A DNA stretch of 64,000 nucleotides from Ensifer adhaerens (GCF_028993555.1 NZ_CP118611.1:2193501-2257500); one strand, 5' to 3'. Positions 25,244 to 33,855 are shown, counted from the stretch's first letter. Made by a program: numbers and translations. Notes: generated by a model not told the origin, from the letters alone.

Positions 25244-26191
25244 TCAGGGTATGGCCGTCACAAGCTGATCCGCCTGGGTCGTCCGACCTGCGCTTGCGCG
25301 CTGCCTCGGAGAGCGGCCCATGATGCGCTTGAACGCAGTGCTGAAAGCGGCTTCGGAGGCGTAGCCGACGGATTGCGCGACCATCGCCACCGACTGGCCA
25401 TCCTCCTGCAGCCTTCGCTCCGCCAGCCGCATGCGCCATTCAGCGAGATAACTGAGCGGAGCAATGCCCGCGACCGCCTTGAAGTAGGTGGCAAAGGCCG
25501 TGCGCGACATTGCCGCGGCACGCGCCAGTTCCGGCAGATGCCAATTGCGCGTCGGGTCGCCATGCATCAGTGAAAGCGCCGGCGCCAGCTTCGGATCGCA
25601 GGCGGCGCGCAGCCAGCCGATGTCGGCACCACGCTCCCGTGACAGATAGCCCCTGAGGATTTGCAGAAATATCAGGTGGGCGAGGCCCATGGCGGCGGCA
25701 TCCGCACCGGGTGTAGCGTTCGTGCACTCGTGCACGAGTTCGCGGACGAGCCACTGCAGCTGGCCTGCCCCTCTATCATCGCTGCGCAGATGGATGGCGG
25801 GCGGCAGATTGTCGACAAGCAGGCGGCTGCTTGCCGACCCCAGATCGATATGACCTCCCAGCAGCTGAAAATCGGCTCCTTCACCAACCCCTGCCATCCG
25901 GTTACCGCTGGCAAAGGCCTCGCGCGCGTCGACCGGCGGCACCCCTGCTGCACTGCCGACGGTGAACGGTACCGGTGCCGAGAGGAGCAGAACATCGCCG
26001 GAGCCGAGCTGGAATGGACACGGCAACCCGTCAACCGTGACGAGGCAGGAACCGTGGGCAACGGCAAAAAACTTGATCTTCTCCGGCGGCGGAAAACGGA
26101 TTGCCCAGACGCCGCCGGCGCTGAAGCCGCCGGCATAAACGGCGCGGGCTTCGATCAGCGATAGGATGGAGGAAAGCGGATCTTGGTCCAT
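25244..26191 (-). CDS. AraC family transcriptional regulator with N-terminal cupin
   Basis: Regulator of 315 aa. The N-terminal cupin_6 ligand domain covers about residues 5-200 (VWAIRFPPPEKIKFFAVAHG, GDVLLLSAPVPFTVG). The C-terminal double helix-turn-helix starts near 210 (HLPELARAAAMSRTAFATYF, then SVAMVAQSVGYASEAAFSTA and FKRIMGRSPRQRA). This cupin-AraC type usually sits next to, and controls, an oxidoreductase gene; here the divergent SDR at 26285 is the obvious target. No good ribosome site is seen before ATG 26191, so translation may be weak. Two copies of GAACTATGG lie directly upstream. Confidence 0.9.
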   Translation of the reverse strand: MDQDPLSSILSLIEARAVYAGGFSAGGVWAIRFPPPEKIKFFAVAHGSCLVTVDGLPCPFQLGSGDVLLLSAPVPFTVGSAAGVPPVDAREAFASGNRMAGVGEGADFQLLGGHIDLGSASSRLLVDNLPPAIHLRSDDRGAGQLQWLVRELVHECTNATPGADAAAMGLAHLIFLQILRGYLSRERGADIGWLRAACDPKLAPALSLMHGDPTRNWHLPELARAAAMSRTAFATYFKAVAGIAPLSYLAEWRMRLAERRLQEDGQSVAMVAQSVGYASEAAFSTAFKRIMGRSPRQRASAGRTTQADQLVTAIP

Positions 26192-26195
26192 TTCT

Positions 26196-26218
26196 GAACT
26201 ATGGCGAAAGAACTATGG
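26196..26218. promoter_or_regulatory. direct repeat GAACTATGG x2, likely AraC-type site
   Basis: Two exact 9-bp copies at 26196-26204 and 26210-26218, 14 bp apart. AraC-family proteins bind direct repeats on one face of the helix. The site is 5-27 bp upstream of the regulator start and 67 bp upstream of the SDR start, suited to autorepression and activation of the SDR. Confidence 0.5.
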
Positions 26219-26284
26219 ACTTTCAAGCATTCATAATTCGCCGGTCGATGAATATCTCGAGGGGGCATCAACTGGAGACGCACC

Positions 26285-27298
26285 ATGTCCACTCCACAAC
26301 AGCCCATCAACTCCGGCTTCACCGCCGCCTCGACCACATCGGATGTCATTGGCGGCATCGACCTTACGGACAAGATCGCCATCGTCACCGGCGGCTATTC
26401 CGGCCTGGGGCTTGAAACCGTCCGAACCTTTGCGGAAGCCGGCGCCAAGGTGATCGTGCCTGCCCGCGATGTCGAGCGCGCCCGCAAGACCATCGCCGAA
26501 GTCGCCACCGGCGTCGAAGTCCGGCCGATGGACCTTGTCGATCCGGCTTCGATCGATGCTTTCGCTGTGGATTTTCTTGCCTGCGGACTGCCGCTCCATA
26601 TCCTCGTCAACAACGCCGGCATCATGGCCGTCGAAGAGTTGAAGCGCGACGCCTTTGGCAACGAGATGCAATTCTCCACCAACCATCTCGGCCATTTCCG
26701 GCTGGTCGCGCGGCTGTGGCCGGCGCTGAAGCGGGCACAGGACGCCCGCGTCATTTCCGTGTCTTCGGCCGGGCACCGCTTTTCGCCCGTGGTGTTCGAC
26801 GACATCAATTTCGAGCGCCGCGCCTACGATCCATGGCTGGCCTATGGCCAGTCGAAGACAGCGAACGTGCTCTTTGCAACGGCGCTCGACGCGCGCGGCA
26901 AGGGCGACGGCATCAGGGCCTTTTCGCTGCATCCGGGCGGCATCGTCGCGACCGGCCTCGCCCGACATCTCCCGGCCGGGGCCCTTGAAGCGCACGGGGT
27001 GCTGGACGACAAGGGCGAACCGATCCTCGACCCGTCGCGCGACCTGAAGAGTCCAGCACAGGGCGCGGCCACTCAGGTCTGGTGCGCGACCAGCCCGCAG
27101 CTCGACGGCAAGGGCGGGGTCTTCTGCCTGGACAGTGATATTGCGCCGCTGCTTCCCCCGGATACACCCTGGTCGATCGCACGCCACACCACATCCGCCC
27201 GCGTCTCCGGCGTAGAGGCCTATGCCGTCGACCGGGATGCCGCCGAACGGCTTTGGGCCGTCAGCGAAGAGATGAGCGGCGTGCGCCTGAGCGCCTGA
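26285..27298 (+). CDS. SDR family NAD(P)-dependent oxidoreductase
   Basis: Classical-like short-chain dehydrogenase, 337 aa, longer than the usual 250 and similar to the retinol-dehydrogenase-like/WW-oxidoreductase-like group. Cofactor motif TGGYSGLG at residues 35-42, LVNNAGIMAV near 108-116, and catalytic Ser161, Tyr187 and Lys191 (YGQSK). After the core a C-terminal region from about residue 225 carries PAQGAATQVWCATSPQLDGK. GGAGA precedes ATG 26285. It is divergent from the AraC gene at 26191, which probably induces it. The substrate, perhaps an aldehyde or a xenobiotic carbonyl compound, is unknown. Confidence 0.9.
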   Translation: MSTPQQPINSGFTAASTTSDVIGGIDLTDKIAIVTGGYSGLGLETVRTFAEAGAKVIVPARDVERARKTIAEVATGVEVRPMDLVDPASIDAFAVDFLACGLPLHILVNNAGIMAVEELKRDAFGNEMQFSTNHLGHFRLVARLWPALKRAQDARVISVSSAGHRFSPVVFDDINFERRAYDPWLAYGQSKTANVLFATALDARGKGDGIRAFSLHPGGIVATGLARHLPAGALEAHGVLDDKGEPILDPSRDLKSPAQGAATQVWCATSPQLDGKGGVFCLDSDIAPLLPPDTPWSIARHTTSARVSGVEAYAVDRDAAERLWAVSEEMSGVRLSA

Positions 27299-27335
27299 TT
27301 TGGCCACCCCTGCAAGGTCATATTCCTCCCGAATA

Positions 27336-27384
27336 AGATGGCAGTCACCATCTAACATTGACAGTTAGATGGTGACCGCCATAT
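27336..27384. promoter_or_regulatory. tandem TetR operators (AGATGG-N6-CCATCT and AGATGG-N6-CCATAT)
   Basis: Two 18-bp palindromes with centres 31 bp apart (about three helical turns). Together they form a larger inverted repeat: 27338-27356 (ATGGCAGTCACCATCTAAC) pairs with 27364-27382 with one mismatch around ATTGACA. They lie 30-78 bp upstream of the TetR start at 27414, so autoregulation of the TetR-thiolase-FabF operon is likely. Confidence 0.65.
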
Positions 27385-27413
27385 ATTACACCTGGATCGG
27401 GCAGGAGCAGAGC

Positions 27414-28007
27414 ATGAGAGTGAGCCGCATACAGGCCGAAGAAAACCGCCGAACGGTCATAGACGTCTCAAGCCGCCTTTTCCGGGAGCGAGGTTTCGAC
27501 GGCATCGGCCTGAACGAATTGATGAAGGGCGCCGGCCTGACGCAGGGCGGCTTCTACAAGCAGTTCGAATCCAAGGACGATCTCATCGTCGAGGCCTCCG
27601 CCAAAGCGCTCGAAAAGGGCATGGCGAATTGGTCCGGGGTGGTGGGCAAAGCGGCCCGGAAGCCGTTTCGTGCCCTCGTTCACTTCTACCTTTCCAGACA
27701 GCATCGTCAGGAAACAAGCATTGGATGCGCGCTTGCCGCTCTCGCGCCGGAGGCCTCCCGCCGCAGCCCCGCTCTCCGCCAGGCATTCGAGGCCGGCATA
27801 AACAGGCATCTCGACCTTCTCGACGAACTGGTCCCAGCCGACCCGGGCGGCAATACGCGCGACCGGTCTATCGCCGCACTCTCGACGATGGTCGGGGCGC
27901 TGGTGCTTTCGCGCGCGGTCGACGACGAGCAACTCTCAAACCGGTTCCTGCAAGCGGCGGCTGAAAGTTTGCTCGCCGATGAGTCAGAATCGCCGGCGCC
28001 GCACTAG
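27414..28007 (+). CDS. TetR/AcrR family transcriptional regulator
   Basis: Repressor of 197 aa. The HTH domain is at about residues 10-55 (EENRRTVIDVSSRLFRERGF, then IGLNELMKGAGLTQGGFYKQ and FESKDDLI), a form typical of the YxaF/LmrA-like subgroup with the GGFY motif. The C-terminal domain contains IGCALAALAPEASRRS, also typical of that group. Start ATG 27414 has AGGAG upstream; the earlier in-frame ATG 27369 lies inside the operator. It is followed by a thiolase (60-bp gap) and a FabF-like synthase and is probably the local repressor of both. Confidence 0.9.
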   Translation: MRVSRIQAEENRRTVIDVSSRLFRERGFDGIGLNELMKGAGLTQGGFYKQFESKDDLIVEASAKALEKGMANWSGVVGKAARKPFRALVHFYLSRQHRQETSIGCALAALAPEASRRSPALRQAFEAGINRHLDLLDELVPADPGGNTRDRSIAALSTMVGALVLSRAVDDEQLSNRFLQAAAESLLADESESPAPH

Positions 28008-28067
28008 AGAGCAGGCACTGCCCGCAAGAAACCTCCGACAATTTTCCTCCTGAGGAAGGGATTTCGC

Positions 28068-29261
28068 ATGTCCAATCCATCGGATCCGATCGTAATCGTA
28101 TCTGCCGTTCGCACCCCGCTTGGCCGCTTCCTTGGAGATCTGGCGCCGGTGCGGGCGAGCGCTCTCGGCGCCCATGTCATTCGCGCAGCTCTGGAAAGGG
28201 CCCGCCTCTCGCCCGATCGCCCGGACGAGGTGCTGATGGGCTGCGTGCTTCCCGCTGGCCAGGGACAGGCACCGGCCCGGCAGGCCGCCCGCGGCGCCGG
28301 TCTGCCGGATGCCGTCGGCGCCACCACGATCAACAAGGTCTGCGGTTCCGGCATGAAGGCGACCATGCTGGCGCATGATCTCCTTCTAGCCGGATCGGCG
28401 AATGTCGTCGTCGCCGGCGGCATGGAGTCGATGTCGAACGCGCCCTATCTGCTTGCCAACGCGCGGGCCGGCTATCGCGCCGGGCATGATCGGATCCTCG
28501 ACCATATGATGCTCGACGGCTTGGAAGATGCCTATGAGCCCGGTCGGCCGATGGGCGATTTCGGCGAGGCTGCGGCCGAAGCCTATGGGTTCACCCGCGC
28601 CAACCAGGATGCCTATGCGGTGGAGACGCTGACACGCGCCCGCACGGCGATCGAAACCGGAGCTTTTGCCGACGAGATCGCACCGATCACCGTCGCGGCC
28701 AAGGGCGGAGACAAGGTCATCGATGCCGACGAGCATCCGCAGAAGGTGTCGCCCGAAAAGATCCCGAATCTGAAGCCCGCCTTTCGCGCCAATGGCACGA
28801 TCACGGCCGCCAGCGCGTCGGCCAATGCCGATGGAGCAGCCGCGCTCGTCCTGACCCGCCGTTCGATCGCCGAGCGCGAAGGCATGCCGATCCTCGCCGA
28901 AATCAAGGCCCATGCGACGCACAGCCAGGAACCGGCCTGGTACACGACAGCACCCATTCCTGCGATCCGCAAGCTCCTGGAAAAGACCGGCTGGAGCGTC
29001 GATGACGTCGATCTCTTCGAAATCAACGAAGCCTTCGCCGTGGTGGCGATGGCAGCTGCCAAGGATCTTGGCATCGCCAACGACCGGCTGAACGTCAATG
29101 GCGGCGCCTGCGCGCTCGGCCATCCGATCGGCGCGACCGGCGCGCGGTTGATCGTCACCCTGCTCCACGCCCTGGCACGGCGGGGCCTTTCGAGGGGTGT
29201 GGCGGCCCTTTGCATCGGCGGCGGTGAGGCCACCGCCATTGCCATCGAGCGCCCGCGCTGA
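28068..29261 (+). CDS. acetyl-CoA C-acetyltransferase (thiolase family)
   Basis: Thiolase of 397 aa, full family length, condensing or cleaving acyl-CoA with CoA. The nucleophilic Cys92 sits in NKVCGSGMKA; the other signature blocks are NEAFAVVAMA, GGACALGHPIGATGAR with the active-site His, and CIGGGEATAIAIE with the second active-site Cys. This resembles biosynthetic AtoB/PhaA enzymes more than long-chain FadA. It is in an operon with a TetR gene upstream and a FabF-like synthase downstream (124-bp gap), an unusual partnership that suggests a dedicated acyl-chain pathway, not general beta-oxidation. Confidence 0.93.
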   Translation: MSNPSDPIVIVSAVRTPLGRFLGDLAPVRASALGAHVIRAALERARLSPDRPDEVLMGCVLPAGQGQAPARQAARGAGLPDAVGATTINKVCGSGMKATMLAHDLLLAGSANVVVAGGMESMSNAPYLLANARAGYRAGHDRILDHMMLDGLEDAYEPGRPMGDFGEAAAEAYGFTRANQDAYAVETLTRARTAIETGAFADEIAPITVAAKGGDKVIDADEHPQKVSPEKIPNLKPAFRANGTITAASASANADGAAALVLTRRSIAEREGMPILAEIKAHATHSQEPAWYTTAPIPAIRKLLEKTGWSVDDVDLFEINEAFAVVAMAAAKDLGIANDRLNVNGGACALGHPIGATGARLIVTLLHALARRGLSRGVAALCIGGGEATAIAIERPR

Positions 29262-29385
29262 GAGCACTGAACATCAAAAGGACATCCGGCTGCTGGCCGC
29301 CCGTCGCGGCCCGCAATCCGAAGCGATTTCGCAACAACGCGAATGGTTTTCCGTTCGCTTTGCACAACCCAGGTCAGGAGAACCG

Positions 29386-30654
29386 ATGCGTCGCATCGTC
29401 GTAACAGGAATGGGGGCGATCAGCCCCTTGGCAGCGGGCGTAGAGGCGAGCTGGTCGCGGCTTCTTGCCGGCAACTCGGGGCTTCGTCGTCTGCCGGAGG
29501 AAGTCGTCGCTGACCTGGGCAGCAAGGTCGCCGGGACGGTGCCTACGCCTGCCGACGACACAGAGGCTGGCTTCGATCCCGATCGGATCATCCCGCCGAA
29601 GGACCAGCGCAAGATGGACCGCTTCATCCTGTTGGCGCTGGCGGCTGCGGAAGAGGCAATCGAACAATCAGGCTGGAGGCCCGCAACCGCGACCGAACAG
29701 CAGCGCACCGCCACGGTGATCGCATCCGGCATCGGCGGCTTCCCGGCGATCTCGGAGGCGGTCCGCACGGTCGATCAGCGCGGGGTACGGCGGCTCTCGC
29801 CCTTCACGGTGCCATCGTTTCTCGTAAACCTCGCCGCCGGTCAGGTTTCGATCCGCCACGGTTTCAAGGGGCCGATTGGTGCGCCGGTGACCGCCTGCGC
29901 CGCGGGCGTCCAGGCGATCGGCGATGCTGCCCGGCTGATCCGGGCGCATGAGGCGGATATTGCGATCTGCGGCGGGGCGGAAGCGTGCATCAACACCATC
30001 AGCCTCGGTGGTTTCGCCGCCGCCCGCACCCTGTCGACCAGTTTCAACGAGACACCCGACCGCGCTTCACGGCCCTTCGATGTCGATCGTGACGGTTTCG
30101 TGATGGGCGAAGGCGCGGGCATCGTCGTGATCGAGACGCTCGAGCACGCATTGGCGCGCGGCGCCACACCGATCGCCGAACTCGTCGGCTATGGCACGAC
30201 GGCCGATGCCCACCACATCACCTCAGGTCCGGAGGACGGTGCAGGCGCCCGGCGGGCGATGGAAATCGCCATCGCGCAGGCCGGCATTCGGCCAGGCGAT
30301 ATTCGTCACCTCAATGCCCATGCCACCTCGACGCCCGTCGGCGACAGGGGGGAAATCGAGGCGATCAAATCCGTCTTCGGCCGCAAAGGCGACATTGCCG
30401 TCAGCGCCACGAAATCCGCGACCGGGCATTTGCTGGGTGCAGCAGGCGGTTTGGAGGCGATCTTTACCGTGCTTGCGCTGCGCGACCAGATGGTGCCGCC
30501 GACACTCAATCTCGAGACGCCGGATCCGGCTGCAGACGGCATCGACATCGTCTGCGGCGCGGCACGAAAGATGCCGCTCGACTATGCCATCTCCAACGGC
30601 TTCGGTTTCGGTGGCGTCAATGCCAGCCTGATCTTCCGACGTTGGGCGGCGTGA
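29386..30654 (+). CDS. fabF: beta-ketoacyl-ACP synthase II (FabF-like)
   Basis: Condensing enzyme of 422 aa, standard FabF length. It opens MRRIVVTGMGAISPLAAGVE; the active-site Cys171 is in TACAAGVQAIGDAA, and the two histidines are in LNAHATSTPVGD and KSATGHLLGAAGG. The C-terminal NGFGFGGVNASLIFRRW is typical. The start at 29386 follows AGGAG; the frame is open back to 29197 inside the thiolase gene but lacks family sequence. It stands away from fabD/fabG/acpP, so it is probably an accessory synthase working with the thiolase under TetR control and not the housekeeping enzyme. Confidence 0.92.
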   Translation: MRRIVVTGMGAISPLAAGVEASWSRLLAGNSGLRRLPEEVVADLGSKVAGTVPTPADDTEAGFDPDRIIPPKDQRKMDRFILLALAAAEEAIEQSGWRPATATEQQRTATVIASGIGGFPAISEAVRTVDQRGVRRLSPFTVPSFLVNLAAGQVSIRHGFKGPIGAPVTACAAGVQAIGDAARLIRAHEADIAICGGAEACINTISLGGFAAARTLSTSFNETPDRASRPFDVDRDGFVMGEGAGIVVIETLEHALARGATPIAELVGYGTTADAHHITSGPEDGAGARRAMEIAIAQAGIRPGDIRHLNAHATSTPVGDRGEIEAIKSVFGRKGDIAVSATKSATGHLLGAAGGLEAIFTVLALRDQMVPPTLNLETPDPAADGIDIVCGAARKMPLDYAISNGFGFGGVNASLIFRRWAA

Positions 30655-30676
30655 CGATGCGGGGCATTCACGCACC

Positions 30677-31132
30677 TCACAGACGCGGAAAGACGGTCGC
30701 ACGCTTGACCGTTCCGTAGGCGAAACTCGTGTCGATCGCCGCTATGCCCTCGATGTTGTGGAGCTGGGTGCGGACGAACTGCTCATAGTCCTTGAGGCTC
30801 GTCACCAGAACGCGCAGCAGATAGTCCGCTTCGCCGGTCATGACATAGCAATCCTGGATGCTGTCGATCGTTCTCACCTTGCGTTCGAAGGCGGCGACGG
30901 AAGCCTCGGAATGGCGCTCGAGTCGGATGCGCACGAAAGCCGTGATCGGCAGGCCATAGGCCTCCTCGTCGACGATCGCCGTATAGCCCTTGATGACCTT
31001 GGCCTCCTCGAGCAGGCGCAGCCGCCTGAGGCACGGAGACGGCGATAGCGCGACCTTCTCGGAAAGGTCCTGATTGGAAAGACGGCCATCCTTCTGCAGC
31101 GCCCAGATGATCTGCATGTCCTTTTCGTCCAT
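30677..31132 (-). CDS. Lrp/AsnC family transcriptional regulator
   Basis: Feast/famine regulator, 151 aa. HTH at residues about 4-50 (DMQIIWALQKDGRLSNQDLS, then VALSPSPCLRRLRLLEEAKV) and RAM domain (ITAFVRIRLERHSEASVAAF, CYVMTGEADYLLRVLVTSLK). It is divergent from an EamA exporter and an aromatic aminotransferase, with a perfect Lrp-sized 15-bp palindrome between them, so it probably senses an aromatic or branched amino acid and controls its export and transamination. Confidence 0.92.
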   Translation of the reverse strand: MDEKDMQIIWALQKDGRLSNQDLSEKVALSPSPCLRRLRLLEEAKVIKGYTAIVDEEAYGLPITAFVRIRLERHSEASVAAFERKVRTIDSIQDCYVMTGEADYLLRVLVTSLKDYEQFVRTQLHNIEGIAAIDTSFAYGTVKRATVFPRL

Positions 31133-31146
31133 TTATTCCTCCTCGC

Positions 31147-31161
31147 TGGCAGATTCTGCCA
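31147..31161. promoter_or_regulatory. Lrp-type operator TGGCAGA-T-TCTGCCA
   Basis: Perfect 15-bp palindrome with a single central base, the standard Lrp/AsnC site size, 15 bp upstream of the Lrp start and 88 bp upstream of the exporter start. Confidence 0.6.
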
Positions 31162-31248
31162 AACTCCATGCAACTGGCGAGTGAATTAGCAAGAAACCGG
31201 CTGCCCGAGAAGCATATCATGTGAGCCATCGAAGCAATGAGGCACCAC

Positions 31249-32160
31249 ATGACAGACGTGACGTCAGATTTCCAGCAATCGAGGAGTGGGTGGCTGGCAC
31301 CGACGACGGTCGGCTACATTGTGCTCTCGATCGTCGTGCTGGTCTGGGCGGGTTTCGCGTTGACCATGCGGGCGATCGGAGCCTCACCGCTCGCGACCGC
31401 CGACGTCGCCCTCATTCGCTTCGCAGTCCCGATCGTCGCCTTGCTGCCGGCGATACCCCAGCGGCTCTCCGCGCTTCGCAGGATCAAGCCACGGGATGCA
31501 GCCTTCGTCCTGCTCGGCGGCGTGCCATTCTTCTTCATCGTCTCGGAAGGTGCCAAAGCAACCTCCGCGGCCTATGTTGGCGCACTCGTTGCGGGCACGA
31601 CGCCGCTGTCCGTTGCCCTGCTCGCTTTCCTGCTTGAGCGAAAGGGCGTGCCGAGAAAGCGCTGGCTACCGCTCGCCCTGATCCTCGCCGGCGTCATCGG
31701 CATCGTCGCCGGGCAGCAGCATGCGGTAACGACTGGGACTCTCCGCGGCGTCGGCCTGCTTTTGATCGCGAGTCTCATCTGGGGCGCCTATACGATCGGC
31801 CTGCGCCGCACCGGAGTGGATGCGATCAGCAACGGCCTGCTGCTCTCCATCGGCTCGCTCGTGATCCTTGCGCCCCTGCTCCTGACCGGCGCGGTCACCA
31901 CCCATATCGGGCAATTTTCCTGGCATCAGGCCCTGCCCTTCATTCTGGTCCAGGGTCTCGGCGTCGGCCTCGTCTCGACCGTCGGCTATGCCTTCGCGAT
32001 CTCGCGGCTCGGCGCAGCCAGGAGCGCGACGATCGGCTCTCTGGCGCCGGCACTCGCAAGCCTGATGGCCATTCCGATCCTTGGCGAGGCGCTCGCCGTG
32101 GCAACCGCCATCGGCATTCTCGTCATCACCACGGGCGTAATCCTGGCAAACCGCCACTAA
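31249..32160 (+). CDS. DMT superfamily transporter (EamA)
   Basis: Exporter-type membrane protein, 303 aa, with ten predicted helices in two EamA repeats (about residues 20-145 and 160-300). Characteristic stretches are VLVWAGFALTMRAIG, FFFIVSEGAKATSAAYVGAL, AGTTPLSVALLAFLLERKGV and GSLAPALASLMAIPILGEAL. ATG 31249 is preferred to ATG 31237 because GAGG lies 6-9 nt before it. It is divergent from an Lrp gene and 17 bp upstream of an aminotransferase gene, so it may export the amino acid that the aminotransferase acts on, or its keto acid. Confidence 0.9.
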   Translation: MTDVTSDFQQSRSGWLAPTTVGYIVLSIVVLVWAGFALTMRAIGASPLATADVALIRFAVPIVALLPAIPQRLSALRRIKPRDAAFVLLGGVPFFFIVSEGAKATSAAYVGALVAGTTPLSVALLAFLLERKGVPRKRWLPLALILAGVIGIVAGQQHAVTTGTLRGVGLLLIASLIWGAYTIGLRRTGVDAISNGLLLSIGSLVILAPLLLTGAVTTHIGQFSWHQALPFILVQGLGVGLVSTVGYAFAISRLGAARSATIGSLAPALASLMAIPILGEALAVATAIGILVITTGVILANRH

Positions 32161-32177
32161 TTCAGGGACAAAACCAA

Positions 32178-33389
32178 ATGCTCGCTGCTCTGCCAGTCGC
32201 CGAACCCGATCCGTTGTGGGCGCTCATCAACGCATTCCGCCAGGATCGTCGCGCCGACAAGATCGACCTCGTCGTCGGCGTCTATCGCGATGCTTCAGGT
32301 CAAACACCGGTGATGCAGGCGGTGCAGGAAGCGGAAGCGAATCTCGCTTCCGCCGCCGTGTCCAAGTCCTACAGGGCGCTGTCCGGGAACCTGGCATTCA
32401 ACGACGGTATGTCCAGACTTCTCCTCGGCGAAGGCGCAGAGGCGCTCGACCGTCAGTGCACGATCCAGACGGTTGGCGGCACCGGGGCACTCCGGATCCT
32501 TGCCGATTTCATCGCGTTCGCCTCTCCGCAGGCAACGATCTGGAACACCAATCCCGGCTATGTGAACCACCGCCCGATCATGACCGCTGCCGGCCTCAAT
32601 GTGCGGACGTTCCGCTGGCAGGAGAACGAGGCTGGCCTCGATCTCGACGCCGTCGTCGCGGATTTGCGCGAAGCCCGCGCGGGTGACGTGGTTCTCCTCC
32701 ACGGCTGCTGCCACAATCCGACCGGCATCGATCCGGCGCCCGAGCAGTGGCGCCGGCTTGCCATGCTTTGCAAGGACAAGGGGCTGATACCGCTGATCGA
32801 CATGGCCTATCAGGGTTTCGGTGACGGGACCGAAGCGGATGCCGCGGGCCTGCGCCATTTCGCTGGGCAAATCGATACGGTGCTTGTCGCGGCAAGCTGC
32901 TCCAAGAACATGGGCCTCTATTGCGAACGCACCGGCGCGGCGATGGTAATTGCGCCCGACCGGGACATGCTCGCCAACATTCGCGCCACGCTGGAACGGA
33001 TCACCCGAGCCAACTACTCCATGCCGCCGGAGCACGGTGCCGCGATTGCTGCGCACCTCTTCGAAAGCCCCGAGATGTGGCTTTCCGAGCTTGAGACCAG
33101 CCGCCGGCGCGTCGCCGAAATCCGCCACGGCCTCGCCGAAGCGCTCGTCAGGTGCAGCGCTCCGGAGAAATTCCAGGCGCTGCGCCGGCAAAAAGGCATG
33201 TTCTCGCTGCTGCCGCTGGACCAACGCCAGATGAGCCGTCTTCGCGAGGACTTCGGCGTCTACGGAACGGCGAACGGTCGCATCAACATCGCCGGACTGC
33301 TGCCGCGCGACATCGAGCGGCTGGCCGAAGCCCTCCGGGTGGTCTCATGCGCTCCGCCCCTGGTCTACGCCGCTAGAGCCACCGCCTGA
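32178..33389 (+). CDS. aromatic/aspartate aminotransferase (class I, TyrB/AspC-like)
   Basis: PLP-dependent transaminase, 403 aa, exchanging amino groups between aromatic or acidic amino acids and 2-oxo acids. Family Ia features: IDLVVGVYRDASGQTPVM, TVGGTGALRILADFIAF, the substrate-site motif HGCCHNPTGIDP, IPLIDMAYQGFGDG and the PLP lysine Lys243 in ASCSKNMGLYCERTGA. A C-terminal GMFSLLPL and GRINIAGL complete the fold. It forms an operon with the EamA exporter under the divergent Lrp. The last 17 bp overlap the convergent methyltransferase-like gene. Confidence 0.92.
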   Translation: MLAALPVAEPDPLWALINAFRQDRRADKIDLVVGVYRDASGQTPVMQAVQEAEANLASAAVSKSYRALSGNLAFNDGMSRLLLGEGAEALDRQCTIQTVGGTGALRILADFIAFASPQATIWNTNPGYVNHRPIMTAAGLNVRTFRWQENEAGLDLDAVVADLREARAGDVVLLHGCCHNPTGIDPAPEQWRRLAMLCKDKGLIPLIDMAYQGFGDGTEADAAGLRHFAGQIDTVLVAASCSKNMGLYCERTGAAMVIAPDRDMLANIRATLERITRANYSMPPEHGAAIAAHLFESPEMWLSELETSRRRVAEIRHGLAEALVRCSAPEKFQALRRQKGMFSLLPLDQRQMSRLREDFGVYGTANGRINIAGLLPRDIERLAEALRVVSCAPPLVYAARATA

Positions 33390-33855
33390 CGCGCGTCTTG
33401 TAGGCCCGATAGACGTCACCGAACTTGCGCTCGAGATAGGCCTCCTCGCGCGCCACCACGCCGTAGCGGATGACGAGGTAGAAAGGCACTATCAGGATCA
33501 GCAGCCACAGGCTGTCGAAGACGATGGAAAAGCCGATCAGGCCGAGGAACATGCCGGTATAGATGGGGTTGCGCGTGAAGCGGTAGGGACCCGCTTCGAC
33601 GATCGTGGTGGTCGGCCGGTCGATCTGGATCTCGGTTCCAGCGCGACCGAAGGTCATCGCCGACCAGATCAGCAATGCCAGACCGGCGAGAAAAACGATG
33701 CCCCCGACGACGGTGCCGGGTACCGCGTCGGGCACGAACGGCAGTGGATAGAGCCGATCGAGCACTAGGCCGCCGCCTACCGCCAGCGCCCAGGCGATCG
33801 GCGGATGCACCACCGCACCGGACCTGTCAGGAGAACTTCCTGTCGTCTCACCCAT
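33373..33855 (-). CDS. isoprenylcysteine carboxyl methyltransferase-like (ICMT/PEMT) membrane protein
   Basis: Membrane protein of 160 aa with about four hydrophobic segments. The C-terminal half has the family signature: VEAGPYRFTRNPIYTGMFLG followed by VVAREEAYLERKFGDVYRAY, motifs that bind S-adenosylmethionine and lipid in ICMT and PEMT-like enzymes. Bacterial members methylate unknown lipid or small-molecule targets. It is convergent with the aminotransferase, overlapping by 17 bp, so expression of one may affect the other. Confidence 0.88.
   Translation of the reverse strand: MGETTGSSPDRSGAVVHPPIAWALAVGGGLVLDRLYPLPFVPDAVPGTVVGGIVFLAGLALLIWSAMTFGRAGTEIQIDRPTTTIVEAGPYRFTRNPIYTGMFLGLIGFSIVFDSLWLLILIVPFYLVIRYGVVAREEAYLERKFGDVYRAYKTRVRRWL

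Noticed and set aside
27369..27413. Upstream ATG of the TetR gene at 27369
   Set aside because: It lies inside the operator and lacks a ribosome site; ATG 27414 has AGGAG and a normal TetR N-terminus.
29197..29385. Long N-terminal extension of FabF into the thiolase gene
   Set aside because: No family sequence before MRRIVVTGMG, and the ATG at 29386 follows a clear AGGAG.
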